Positions 1 to 7,754 of a DNA stretch of 11,872 nt are shown here, piece by piece. The notes below the pieces were generated by a model. The model was given only the letters and a program-made list of their open reading frames with translations, was not told the origin of the DNA and did no database searches. The number at the start of each line of letters is the position of its first letter. Position 1 is the first letter of the stretch. The position numbers and the translations under genes are program-made. The DNA is from Acidimicrobiaceae bacterium (lineage in GTDB: Bacteria > Actinomycetota > Acidimicrobiia > Acidimicrobiales > Bog-793), in contig JAODBN010000093.1 in the NCBI GenBank assembly GCA_025463965.1, forward strand, positions 1 through 11,872. Reading direction: 5' to 3'.

Positions 1-1328
1 CAGCCCGGCGAGAGCAGGACCGTGTCGCCGGGCTCGGCGAGCGCTCGCGCCAGGCTGACCGCCTCGCGCATCGAGGTGGCCCTGGCCACCTCGTAGCCAG
101 GGCCGAAGGCGGACGCCACCTCGTCAGCGGACTCCCCGAGGGCGACCACCGCTCGAACGCGGCGCCGACCACCCTGCTCGGCGGCTTCGCGTAGCGGGGA
201 GAGGTCGAGACGCTTGTTGCGTCCTCCGGCGAGCAGCACCACCGAGTCGAAGCCGGCCAGAGCGGCGGCGACCGCGGAGGGCGTGGTCGCTTTCGAGTCG
301 TCGTAGTAGGCGATGCCGCCAGCCTCGGCAACGAGGGCCACCCGGTGCGGAAGCAGGGGGGCGTCCCGCAGCGCTTGGCGCGCCGCGTCCGGTTCGGCGC
401 CGGCCCCGAGGGCGGTGGCGAGCGCAGCGAGCGCGTTGAGGAGATCGTGAGGAAGGCCTCGGGGCAGTTCGGCGATCGCCGCCAACTCTCCCCCCGGGCC
501 GACGAGGCGGCCTCTCGACGGGCGGTAGTCCCCCGACTCGAGGCCGAAGGTCACCACCCGCGCCCGCGCACGCGCCGCAGCGGCCATCACCTCGGAGTCC
601 TCGGCATTGGCAACGGCAAGGTCACCGGGCTCCTGGGCCGCCCAGATCCTCGCCTTGGCCCGGGCGTAGGCGGCGAGCTCCCCGTGCCAGTCGAGATGGT
701 CGGCCGCAAGATTGAGGTAGGTCCCCACCTCCGGACGGAACGAGGTCGTGAGCGCGAGCTGGAACGAAGACACCTCGGCCACGACGCAGTCGAGGCCCGG
801 CTGGAGGACCGCCTCGATGAGCGGGTCGCCGATGTTGCCGGCGGGTGGTGCCACACAACCACTGGCGTTGAGCATTGCGGAGACGAGCGAGGTGACCGTG
901 GTCTTTCCGTTGGTGCCCGTCACGGCCACGAGCGGGACCGGCGAGAGCCGGCTGGCGAGCTCGACCTCCGAGACCAGCCGATCGATCGGCGCAGCGGCAA
1001 GCGCCGGGTGCGACAGCGGCACGCCCGGGCTCGCCACGACGAGATCGGCGTCCCCGAGCAAGCCCGCGAGAGCGAGGTCGTCGGGGGTCTCACTGAGCTC
1101 GACCCGCAGGCGTGCCGCCTCGGCGCGCGCCTCGGGGCTCGGCCGGTCGTCGACGGCGCAGATCGCGATCCCGCGCGCGGCGAGCACGCGAGCCACTGCC
1201 TGGCCGGTTCGGGCGAAGCCGACGACGAGGACCCTGCCCACCCCGGCCAAGGGGTCAGGCGTGTCTCGAAGCGCCGGGGTGTTCGGCGTGGTGGCCACCT
1301 CGGGCACCTCGGTCGGGGCCCGGCTCAC
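1..1328 (-). CDS. murD: UDP-N-acetylmuramoyl-L-alanine--D-glutamate ligase MurD (3' end cut by window edge)
   Basis: Cytoplasmic Mur ligase that adds D-Glu to UDP-MurNAc-L-Ala using ATP. I translated the frame by hand; 442 codons are visible. Motifs seen: an N-terminal Rossmann-like glycine segment VLVVGFARTGQA (33-44), the ATP loop GTNGKTT (138-144), GNIG (164-167), EVSSFQ (185-190), HLDWHG (211-216), a probable carbamylated Lys at 225 in YARAKARIW, DDSKATT (343-349) and GGRNK (368-372). The frame is still open at LLSPG, so only about 20-25 C-terminal residues should be missing. The GTG start overlaps the mraY stop as GTGA, with GGGGA about 7 nt upstream as a ribosome site. The N-terminus before the Rossmann core is about 30 residues of Pro/Thr-rich sequence, slightly long for the family. 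The identification is secure. Confidence 0.96.
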   Translation of the reverse strand, partial: MSRAPTEVPEVATTPNTPALRDTPDPLAGVGRVLVVGFARTGQAVARVLAARGIAICAVDDRPSPEARAEAARLRVELSETPDDLALAGLLGDADLVVASPGVPLSHPALAAAPIDRLVSEVELASRLSPVPLVAVTGTNGKTTVTSLVSAMLNASGCVAPPAGNIGDPLIEAVLQPGLDCVVAEVSSFQLALTTSFRPEVGTYLNLAADHLDWHGELAAYARAKARIWAAQEPGDLAVANAEDSEVMAAAARARARVVTFGLESGDYRPSRGRLVGPGGELAAIAELPRGLPHDLLNALAALATALGAGAEPDAARQALRDAPLLPHRVALVAEAGGIAYYDDSKATTPSAVAAALAGFDSVVLLAGGRNKRLDLSPLREAAEQGGRRRVRAVVALGESADEVASAFGPGYEVARATSMREAVSLARALAEPGDTVLLSPG

Positions 1329-2365
1329 TTGACGGTCCCCAGGCTGAGGAAGTCGGCGTAGAAGATGCCGAGCCCGAGCGCGCAGCACAGGGCGGAGAAG
1401 ATCCAGAACCGGATGATCACGGTCGTCTCGGGCCAGCCGACGAGCTCGAAGTGGTGGTGGAGCGGGGCCATCCGGAACACCCGGGTGTGGAAGACCCGGT
1501 AGCTCACGATCTGGATGACCACCGACAGCATCACGACGAGAAAGAGCCCCCCGATCACGGGCAGGAGCAGCTCGAGGTTGAGCATCACCGCCAGTGCCGC
1601 GATGCCGGTGCCGATGGCGAGCGAGCCGGTGTCGCCCATGAAGATGCGTGCCGGCGCGGCGTTCCACCACAAAAAGCCGACGCAGGCGCCGGCGAGAGCC
1701 ACCGCGACGAGGGCGAGGTCCAGGCCGTCGGGCACGGAGTAGAGACGCAGATGGCCGTGGCGGATGTCCCAGTAGCCGATGAGCGCGAAGCAGATGAAGC
1801 TAAAGGCCGACGAGCCCGCGGCGAGGCCGTCGAGCCCGTCGGTCAGGTTGACCGCGTTCGCCTCGGCCACGATCACGAAGGTGGCCCAGATCACCCAGCC
1901 GACCTCCCCGAGCTCGACCCCGGGCAGGTTGTAGCGGGTGAAGGCGAGGGTCGTGTGCACGTGGGCGAAGTTCATGGCGGCGATCGAGAAGCCCACGGCC
2001 ACCACGCCGAGCAGGCCGAACTTCCACCGTTTGTTGAGCCCCAGGCTGCGGCGCCGGCGCACGTTCAGCCAGTCGTCGAGCAGGCCCACCCCGCCGGCGA
2101 GGACCACCGCGCCGACGACGAGACCGCCTGATGCGGTGAACGGCACGTGGGTGCCGAGGTGACCCAGCAGGTAGCCGGCGACGAGCGCCACGATGATGGC
2201 GATGCCCCCCATGGTCGGGGTGCCGGCCTTCACGAGGTGGATGGCGGGCCCGTCTTCGCGGATCTGCTGGCCGATGTGGCGCCGGCGCAGCCAGCGCAAC
2301 AGGATCGGCGTCCCGAAGCCAGCCACGAGAAGCGCGATTCCGCCCGAGGTGAAGATGGCGATCAT
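1325..2365 (-). CDS. mraY: Phospho-N-acetylmuramoyl-pentapeptide transferase MraY
   Basis: Integral membrane enzyme that transfers phospho-MurNAc-pentapeptide from UDP to undecaprenyl phosphate, making lipid I. It is 346 aa, close to the usual bacterial length, and hydrophobic throughout, as expected for the family's ten membrane helices. Family signatures are all present: GTPTMGG (48-54), the aspartate pair DD (97-98), NLTDGLDGLAAG (173-184) with the catalytic-region Asp176, FMGDTGS (242-248), and the cytoplasmic HHH motif (303-305) followed by FELVGWPE. The ATG overlaps the murE stop as ATGA, and GGAAGG lies 9 nt upstream. murE, not murF, is the immediate upstream neighbour, which is unusual for this cluster. 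Confidence 0.98.
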   Translation of the reverse strand: MIAIFTSGGIALLVAGFGTPILLRWLRRRHIGQQIREDGPAIHLVKAGTPTMGGIAIIVALVAGYLLGHLGTHVPFTASGGLVVGAVVLAGGVGLLDDWLNVRRRRSLGLNKRWKFGLLGVVAVGFSIAAMNFAHVHTTLAFTRYNLPGVELGEVGWVIWATFVIVAEANAVNLTDGLDGLAAGSSAFSFICFALIGYWDIRHGHLRLYSVPDGLDLALVAVALAGACVGFLWWNAAPARIFMGDTGSLAIGTGIAALAVMLNLELLLPVIGGLFLVVMLSVVIQIVSYRVFHTRVFRMAPLHHHFELVGWPETTVIIRFWIFSALCCALGLGIFYADFLSLGTVK

Positions 2366-3873
2366 GCGCTGCGGCCTTCCGGCCGTGCGCTGTGGCGCAG
2401 CGTGAGCCCCCGCCGCACCAGCTCCTCGCGAACGACCCGTCGGTCGTCGAAGGGCCGCTCCTCGCTAGCGAACTGCTGGGTGACCTCGTGGCCCTTGCCC
2501 GCCACGACCACCACGTCCCCGGGCCGGGCCTCCCCGACCGCCTCGGCGATGGCCTGACGGCGGTCCAGCTCGACGCGGACGCGCCCCGAGCCGCCTGCGC
2601 CCGCGAGCACCGCCGCGGCGATCGCCACCGGGTCCTCGCTGCGGGGGTTGTCGGTCGTGATCAGGACCGAGTCAGCGAGACGGGCGGCGACGGCGCCCAT
2701 CACGGGCCGCTTTCCCCGGTCGCGATCGCCCCCGCATCCGAACACCGCGATGACGCGCCCCGGCACCTGGGGTCGGGGCGCGACCGGAGCGCTGCGACGA
2801 GCGGCGCTGAGCGCCTCCTCGAGGCCGGCGGGCGTGTGGGCGTAGTCGACGATCACGGTGACGCCTTCCGCGGTCTCGATCGCCTCGAAGCGGCCGGGGA
2901 CCGGGTCGGCGGACTCGAGCCCGGCGATGATCTCGTCCACCGGGATCCCAAGGACGCGCGCGGATGCCGCCGCGCCCAGGGCGTTGCGCACGTTGAACAG
3001 CCCTCCGGCACGCAGGCGAACGAGCCGGCCGCCCAGACGGAAGCTGCTCGATGCCACGCCGACCTCGAGGTCGCGCACGTCGTCGAGCGAGAACGACACG
3101 CTGTCGATCGCCGGGCGCTCGAGGAGACGGCGGCCGTAGAGGTCGTCGGCGCAGATGACCGCTACCCGGGCGTGCTCGGGGGTGAAGAGGCGCGCCTTGG
3201 CCTGGAAGTAGGCCTCCATGCTGTGGTGGTAGTCGAGGTGGTCCTGGGAGAGGTTGGTGAACACCGCCACCTCGAAGACCACCTCGTCCACTCGGTGCTG
3301 GACGAGGGCGTGCGAGGTGACCTCGATCGCGCAGGCCGAGGCGCCCGAGGCGCGCTCACGAGCGAGCGCCCGCTGCAGATCCGGCGCCTCCGGTGTGGTG
3401 CGTGCACCGCCGAGGGTGCCGATGACCCCGGCGCGCCAGCCGTGCCGGTTGAAGATCGAACGCAGCAGGAAGGTCGTCGTGGTCTTGCCGTTGGTGCCCG
3501 TGACCCCCACGCAGTGGAGCGAGGAGGCCGGGTCACGGTAGAAGGCGGCGGCGGCGCGCGCCGTGGCGACGCGCGCTTCGCCGGCCCCGACCACGAGCTG
3601 CGCGGCCCCCTCGGCCACCGGTCCGAGCGAGTGCTCGCACACGAAGGCCGACGCGCCCGCGGCGCGGGCAGCGCCGGCGAAGGCGTGGCCGTCGGCGTGC
3701 TCGCCGGGCAGGCAGCAGAAGAGGGCTCCTGGACGGGTCTGGCGCGAGTCGATCGAGATGCCGGACACCTCGTCGCCGGGGTGCTCGCCGAGCACCGCGA
3801 GGGGCCGCACGCGCTCGATGATCTCGCCAAGCGGGACGCGCTCGTCGCTTCGGTCCACGGCGGCGAGGCTCAC
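2362..3873 (-). CDS. murE: UDP-N-acetylmuramoyl-tripeptide synthetase MurE, probably meso-diaminopimelate-adding
   Basis: Cytoplasmic Mur ligase that adds the third stem-peptide residue to UDP-MurNAc-L-Ala-D-Glu. With the chosen start it has 503 residues, normal for MurE. Seen: the N-terminal substrate-binding segment with IDSRQTRPGALF (41-52), the P-loop GTNGKTTT (126-133), TSH (186-188), the probable carbamylated Lys226 in YFQAKARLF, DYAHTP (343-348), GCGGDRDRGKRP (379-390), DNPRSEDP (408-415) and GKGHE (459-463). The DNPR motif is the family signature for meso-DAP specificity, so I infer DAP-type peptidoglycan. I chose the GTG at 3873 because it overlaps the ftsI stop as GTGA, matching the other junctions. 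An in-frame GTG at 3894 would add 7 residues. Neither has a good ribosome site. It ends in an ATGA overlap with mraY. Confidence 0.97.
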   Translation of the reverse strand: MSLAAVDRSDERVPLGEIIERVRPLAVLGEHPGDEVSGISIDSRQTRPGALFCCLPGEHADGHAFAGAARAAGASAFVCEHSLGPVAEGAAQLVVGAGEARVATARAAAAFYRDPASSLHCVGVTGTNGKTTTTFLLRSIFNRHGWRAGVIGTLGGARTTPEAPDLQRALARERASGASACAIEVTSHALVQHRVDEVVFEVAVFTNLSQDHLDYHHSMEAYFQAKARLFTPEHARVAVICADDLYGRRLLERPAIDSVSFSLDDVRDLEVGVASSSFRLGGRLVRLRAGGLFNVRNALGAAASARVLGIPVDEIIAGLESADPVPGRFEAIETAEGVTVIVDYAHTPAGLEEALSAARRSAPVAPRPQVPGRVIAVFGCGGDRDRGKRPVMGAVAARLADSVLITTDNPRSEDPVAIAAAVLAGAGGSGRVRVELDRRQAIAEAVGEARPGDVVVVAGKGHEVTQQFASEERPFDDRRVVREELVRRGLTLRHSARPEGRSA

Positions 3874-5672
3874 TGTCCGGAGGCGGTGCTGCACGACTGG
3901 GGGGTCGGCGTCGCCGTGCCAGTGGGGGCCACGGCGAAGTGGCGCAGGGCGTACTGCATGATCTGGGAGAAGACCGGCGCCGCCACCGAGCCACCGTAGA
4001 TCGTGGCCGGGTGATTGAGCACCACGATCCCGGCCAACTTGGGCGCCTGCGCCGGTACGAAGCCGACGAAGGTGGCGTTGAAGTCCCCAGGAACGTAGCC
4101 GGTGCTCGAGGGCACCTGGGCCGTGCCCGTCTTGCCCGCAACCGCGTACCCCGGCACCTCGGCGCAGACCGCCGTCCCGTCCTGGACCACGCCCTCGAGC
4201 ATGGGGACCAGCTCGTCCGCAACCCAGCTGGGAAGCGCCCGGCGCGCGGGAGGCACCGCGACCGCCTTTTGCGAAGGTGAGCTCGCGCTCGACGAGACCA
4301 CGGCCTGCACGAGATGGGGTGTGGGGAGCATCCCGTGGTCGGCGACCGCGGTGTACGCGTCGAGGATCTGCTGAGGAGTCACCGCGATCCCGGTCCCGAT
4401 CGGGACCGAACCCTGGTCCGAGCCGACCCAGCTGGTCGAGGTGCCGACGATGCCCGCCGACTCGCCAGGCCAGTTAAGCCCGGTCGCCTGGCCGAATCCG
4501 AGCGCGTGGAACGCCTGACCGAGGCCGGTCATCCCGAGCCGGGCGGCGACCTCGATCGTGCCCACGTTGGAGGACTGGTCGAGGATCTGGGAGGCGGTCA
4601 TCGTCTGGGTCGGGTGGTACTCGGAATCCTGGAACGTGTAGCCACCGAGCTGCGTGGAGTAGGGAACCACGAATGAGGTGTTCGGGGTGATCACGCCGTT
4701 CTTCAGGGCGTAGGAGAACGTGGCGAGCTTCATGACCGAGCCGGGCTGGTAGATCGAGGTGACCGCCAGGTTGGACGACGGCGTCACGATCTTTCCCTTG
4801 GCGTCTCGGACAAGGTCGACCATCGCCAAGATGGCGCCGGTCTGCACCGACTCGATCACGGCGATGCCGCTCTGTGCGTGCTGAGCCTGCATCTCCGCCT
4901 CAACGTCGCGGGTGACCTCGAGCTGGAGCGACTGGTCGATGGTCAACACGATGCTTTGGCCGCGGCGCGCCGCCACCACCTTGGTGGGGGCGCCCGGGAG
5001 GGCGGAGCCGTCCGGTCCCTCGGCGACGACCTCGCTGCCAGCGGTTCCGGACAGCACAGGGTTCTCGAGCTCTTCGAGTCCCGCCACCCCGCTGCCCGAG
5101 GCGTCGAGCCCGCCGAGGAGCGGCTCGAAGAGCGACGCGTCGGGCGAGACCCGTTCGGAGTCGGGTAGGTAGCTAATGCCCACGAGCGAGCTCGCCTGCA
5201 GGCGTGACACGAGCGCCGCCTGGGCGCCCTTGACCAGCACCACATAGCCGTTCTTCTGGGACAGCTCTTGGGTCAGGCGGGACACCGACTGGCCGAGCAG
5301 ACGGGAAAGGGTCGCCGCCTCCCGGGCGGGGTCGGCGATCTGGAAGTCGTCGGCCACGACATCCTTGGTGTCCACCGACAGGGCAAGCACTTGCCCGTTG
5401 CGGTCGTAGACCGCTCCCCTCGTGGCGGGCAGCGTCACCTTTTGCTGGATCTCGCCAGCCGCATAGGCGGTGTAGCGCGAGCTGTCGAGAACCTGGACCA
5501 TCGTGAGGCGCGCCACCAGCACGACCAGCGCTACGACGGTGCCGAGCCAAAGCAGGTGGAGGCGTCGTCGCTGCTCGGTGCGGGCGTGCCGGTGGGCGTT
5601 GCGGGTGTGGTGGTGCGGGCCGCGCTCGTGGGCCGCCCGGCGAGCGGGCGGGCGCCGGTTCGGCGTGCTCAC
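3870..5672 (-). CDS. ftsI: Class B penicillin-binding protein, septal transpeptidase FtsI (PBP3)
   Basis: Membrane-anchored peptidoglycan transpeptidase of the divisome that cross-links septal wall outside the membrane. It has 600 residues. A cytoplasmic tail of about 38 residues, rich in Arg and His, precedes one membrane anchor (about 39-60). A PBP dimerisation-type region follows, starting with RGAVYDRNG (85-93), then the transpeptidase domain with catalytic S312 in SVMK (312-315), SSN (367-369) and KTGT (514-517). GFGQATGLNWPGESAG (393-408) is also typical of FtsI/PbpB. I see no PASTA repeats. The C-terminus ends in a short Thr/Pro/Ser tail with Cys594; Cys503 lies just before KTGT. The start is GTG, overlapping the ftsL stop as GTGA. 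FtsI normally works with FtsL, FtsB/Q and FtsW; FtsL is the next gene upstream. Confidence 0.97.
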   Translation of the reverse strand: MSTPNRRPPARRAAHERGPHHHTRNAHRHARTEQRRRLHLLWLGTVVALVVLVARLTMVQVLDSSRYTAYAAGEIQQKVTLPATRGAVYDRNGQVLALSVDTKDVVADDFQIADPAREAATLSRLLGQSVSRLTQELSQKNGYVVLVKGAQAALVSRLQASSLVGISYLPDSERVSPDASLFEPLLGGLDASGSGVAGLEELENPVLSGTAGSEVVAEGPDGSALPGAPTKVVAARRGQSIVLTIDQSLQLEVTRDVEAEMQAQHAQSGIAVIESVQTGAILAMVDLVRDAKGKIVTPSSNLAVTSIYQPGSVMKLATFSYALKNGVITPNTSFVVPYSTQLGGYTFQDSEYHPTQTMTASQILDQSSNVGTIEVAARLGMTGLGQAFHALGFGQATGLNWPGESAGIVGTSTSWVGSDQGSVPIGTGIAVTPQQILDAYTAVADHGMLPTPHLVQAVVSSSASSPSQKAVAVPPARRALPSWVADELVPMLEGVVQDGTAVCAEVPGYAVAGKTGTAQVPSSTGYVPGDFNATFVGFVPAQAPKLAGIVVLNHPATIYGGSVAAPVFSQIMQYALRHFAVAPTGTATPTPQSCSTASGQ

Positions 5673-6196
5673 CGGGACCCGCGCTTGCCTGACGAGCCGT
5701 TCTTGACTGCGGATGATTTGGCGAGGCTCGACGAGGACCCGCCGGCCACCGTGACGCCAGAGCGCGCCTGGAGCAGGGTGGGACCAGTGGCGACCGGTGC
5801 CAGATACGTGACCGATGGCGGCACCACCATGTGGAGCCGCCCCTCGGCGAGAGCCAGCACGCGGGCAGGCGATTCCAGCTGGGCACGCGACAACTGGAGC
5901 TGCTGCTGCTCGGTGACCGCCGCTGCTAGCTGCTGGCGGGTGCTATCGATGCGCAGCTGCTCGGAAGCGACCAGGCTCTGCACGAGCGCCACCGCGCCGA
6001 AGGCCACGGCCAAGAGAACGCCGGCTCCAGCCATCAGCAACCGTGCCTGCATGCGCTGAGACCGGGCCCGCAGCGCCCGCGCGTCGAGGACCTCGAGGCG
6101 CGTCCTCGGCTCGGCGACCGGCTGGCCGGCCTCAGCGGTGCGCCTTCCCGCTGCGCTCGGACGACGCGCCGGAGCGTGCTCGGTGGCCGGGCTCAC
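5669..6196 (-). CDS. ftsL: FtsL-like septum formation initiator protein
   Basis: Small bitopic membrane protein of 175 residues between rsmH and ftsI, the standard ftsL position. A Pro/Ala/Arg-rich cytoplasmic part (1-50) is followed by one membrane helix (about 53-73), then an extracytoplasmic heptad-like coiled coil (about 78-120) rich in Gln and Leu, and a short GRLHMVVPP stretch that resembles the conserved end of FtsL/DivIC coiled coils. The tail (about 150-175) is Ser/Lys-rich and low in complexity. FtsL pairs with FtsB/DivIC and helps recruit and activate FtsW-FtsI. Primary sequence is poorly conserved in this family, so the call rests on topology plus position. The GTG start overlaps the rsmH stop as GTGA, with GAGG 8 nt upstream as ribosome site. 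Confidence 0.85.
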   Translation of the reverse strand: MSPATEHAPARRPSAAGRRTAEAGQPVAEPRTRLEVLDARALRARSQRMQARLLMAGAGVLLAVAFGAVALVQSLVASEQLRIDSTRQQLAAAVTEQQQLQLSRAQLESPARVLALAEGRLHMVVPPSVTYLAPVATGPTLLQARSGVTVAGGSSSSLAKSSAVKNGSSGKRGSR

Positions 6197-7182
6197 CGGC
6201 TGCGCCTCGATCGTGTGCGCTCGACCGCGGGGCCACCCATGCGCTCGACGGCTCGAAGGCGGGCCGCCTCGGCACGGGGGTTCGCCTCGACCTCGGCGGC
6301 AGAAGGCTTGCGCGCCCCGCGCGTCAAGAGAGTGAACTGGGGGTCAGCCCCGCAGACGCACGGCAGCCCGGGCGGGCAGGTGCAGCCTCCGGTCACCGCG
6401 TTGCGGAACCGCTCCTTCACGATCCGGTCCTCACCCGAGTGGTACGCGAGCACGATGCAGCGGCCTCCCGGAGCGAGCAGCTGGAGCGCATCGTCGATGG
6501 CGCCGGGCAAGATCTCGAGCTCCTGGTTGACGGCAACGCGCAGCGCCTGGAAGACCCGCCGGGCCGGATGGCCGCGGCGTCGGAGCGCCGCGGGGACCGC
6601 CGAGGCGACAACCTCTGCGAGCTGGGTGGTCGAGGTGAGCGGCCGCGCCGCGACGACGGCCCTCGCGATGCGCCGGGCGAGACGCTCCTCGCCGTGCTCG
6701 GCGAACAGCGTGGCGAGCTCCGACTCCTGGGCGGTGTTCACGAGCTCCGCAGCGCTGCGACCCGTGCCCGGGTCCATTCGCATGTCGAGGGGTCCGTCGC
6801 TGCGGTAGGAAAAGCCGCGCTCGGGCCGGTCCAGCTGAGGTGAGCTGACCCCGAGGTCGAACAGGACAGCCACGACCGGCGGTGGGTCGCCCAGACCGGC
6901 ATTCGCCCTGTCCTCGGCGACAAGCGCCGGCAGCTCGTCGAAGCGGGCCTGCCGGACCCGGGCCCGGCCAGCGAACGGGGCGAGCGCCTCGGCCGCCGCG
7001 GCAACCGCGTCGGGGTCTTGGTCGCAGCCGAGCAGCTGGAAGTCGTCGCGGGCGCGAAGGATCGCCGCCGCGTGGCCGGCCGCCCCGAGGGTGGCGTCCA
7101 CGACGAGTCCCGGCCCGAGCGGCGCGAGCAGGTCGAGAACTTCCTCGAGGAAGACCGGACGGTGTTGGAATTCCTGGCTCAT
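6193..7182 (-). CDS. rsmH: 16S rRNA (cytosine(1402)-N(4))-methyltransferase RsmH (MraW)
   Basis: SAM-dependent methyltransferase that modifies C1402 of 16S rRNA in the decoding centre. From the ATG at 7182 it has 329 residues. Seen: HRPVFLEEVLDLL at the N-terminus, the SAM-binding loop DATLGAAGH (29-37; most homologues have more glycines here), CDQDPDA (53-59), FDLGVSSPQLD (108-118), PLDMRMD (131-137), FQALRVAVNQEL (211-222) and YHSGEDRIVKERFR (247-260), where Gly replaces the usual Leu of HSLEDR. Four Cys (267, 269, 275, 277) form a cluster near the C-terminus. I chose 7182 because family homology begins at once and a G-rich ribosome-site-like run (GGGGGG) lies about 6 nt upstream. The frame stays open to an ATG at 7335 that overlaps the mraZ stop as ATGA. 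That start would give a 51-residue extension and cannot be excluded. Confidence 0.96.
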   Translation of the reverse strand: MSQEFQHRPVFLEEVLDLLAPLGPGLVVDATLGAAGHAAAILRARDDFQLLGCDQDPDAVAAAAEALAPFAGRARVRQARFDELPALVAEDRANAGLGDPPPVVAVLFDLGVSSPQLDRPERGFSYRSDGPLDMRMDPGTGRSAAELVNTAQESELATLFAEHGEERLARRIARAVVAARPLTSTTQLAEVVASAVPAALRRRGHPARRVFQALRVAVNQELEILPGAIDDALQLLAPGGRCIVLAYHSGEDRIVKERFRNAVTGGCTCPPGLPCVCGADPQFTLLTRGARKPSAAEVEANPRAEAARLRAVERMGGPAVERTRSRRSR

Positions 7183-7202
7183 CCGCAGCCCCCCGGGCGC
7201 CG

Positions 7203-7221
7203 GGTGCGCACGGTGCACACC
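7203..7221. repeat. 19-bp imperfect palindrome upstream of rsmH
   Basis: GGTGCGCACGGTGCACACC pairs with its own reverse complement at all positions but one around a central base. It also reads as two copies of GGTGCRCAC in direct order. It sits 21-39 nt upstream of the rsmH ATG at 7182. With almost no loop it looks more like a protein-binding dyad than a hairpin, and there is no T tract. If RsmH starts at 7335 the palindrome is coding sequence and may have no function. Confidence 0.35.
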
Positions 7222-7331
7222 GGGGACGCCGACTCGCTCGGCGGAGAGGGGTGAGTACGGAACGCCCGAGGCGACGTCCGAGGGGCTGGGGGTGGACCAG
7301 GAGGCATGGTGACAGGACCGGGTCGTGGCGC

Positions 7332-7745
7332 TCATCCGCGGGTCCCGCCGGAGACGAGTTCCTTGGACTCCCAGGCCGGCGGGGCCCAAAGCTCGACACG
7401 ATTGATCATGCCGACGACCAGAACTTCTTGCTGGAGGCCGGCGTAGGCGCGCAGGTGGGGCGGGACCGCCATTCGGCCCTGACGGTCGATCTCGGCCTCG
7501 AAGACGGCAGCGGACCACTCGCGGACCTCGTTGCGGGCGGCGGGATCGCCCTCGGCCGCGCTCAGCCGGACCTCGATCTCCTTTTCGAACTCGGCTTCGG
7601 TCCACAGAGCGAGGCACCCTTCGAGGTGCGGCGTGAGGAAGCCGGGTCGGTCGAAGTGGCCCCGCAGCTTGGCCGGGAGGATGAGTCGGCCCTTGGCGTC
7701 GAGCGCGTGCTCGTACCTGCCGAAGAACCTCGCTCCGAGCGCCAT
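7332..7745 (-). CDS. mraZ: Transcriptional regulator MraZ
   Basis: First gene of the dcw cluster. MraZ is a DNA-binding protein of the AbrB-like swapped-hairpin fold that forms ring oligomers and binds direct repeats in its own promoter. From the ATG at 7745 it has 137 residues, the usual size. The two internal repeat motifs are clear: DAKGR (16-20) within YEHALDAKGRLILPAKLR, and DRQGR (87-91) within EIDRQGRMAVPPHLR. A GTG at 7766 is in frame, but it would place the strong purine-rich ribosome site inside the coding region, so the ATG is preferred. The stop overlaps an ATG at 7335 in the rsmH frame. Five phased GTGG boxes around the promoter upstream fit autoregulation. Confidence 0.96.
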   Translation of the reverse strand: MALGARFFGRYEHALDAKGRLILPAKLRGHFDRPGFLTPHLEGCLALWTEAEFEKEIEVRLSAAEGDPAARNEVREWSAAVFEAEIDRQGRMAVPPHLRAYAGLQQEVLVVGMINRVELWAPPAWESKELVSGGTRG

Positions 7746-7754
7746 GACGGCGGT

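Noticed and set aside
345..2131. Long plus-strand open frames opposite murD and mraY
   Set aside because: They are shadows: Arg/Gly/His/Glu-rich low-complexity translations antisense to clear murD and mraY coding sequence.
3874..3894. GTG at 3894 as the murE start
   Set aside because: It would overlap ftsI by 25 nt without a ribosome site; the GTG at 3873 gives the GTGA overlap seen at the other junctions. It remains possible.
2392..3999. A 535-codon open frame on the plus strand opposite murE
   Set aside because: It lies antisense to a gene with all Mur ligase motifs, has no recognisable domain, and is expected from GC-rich codon bias.
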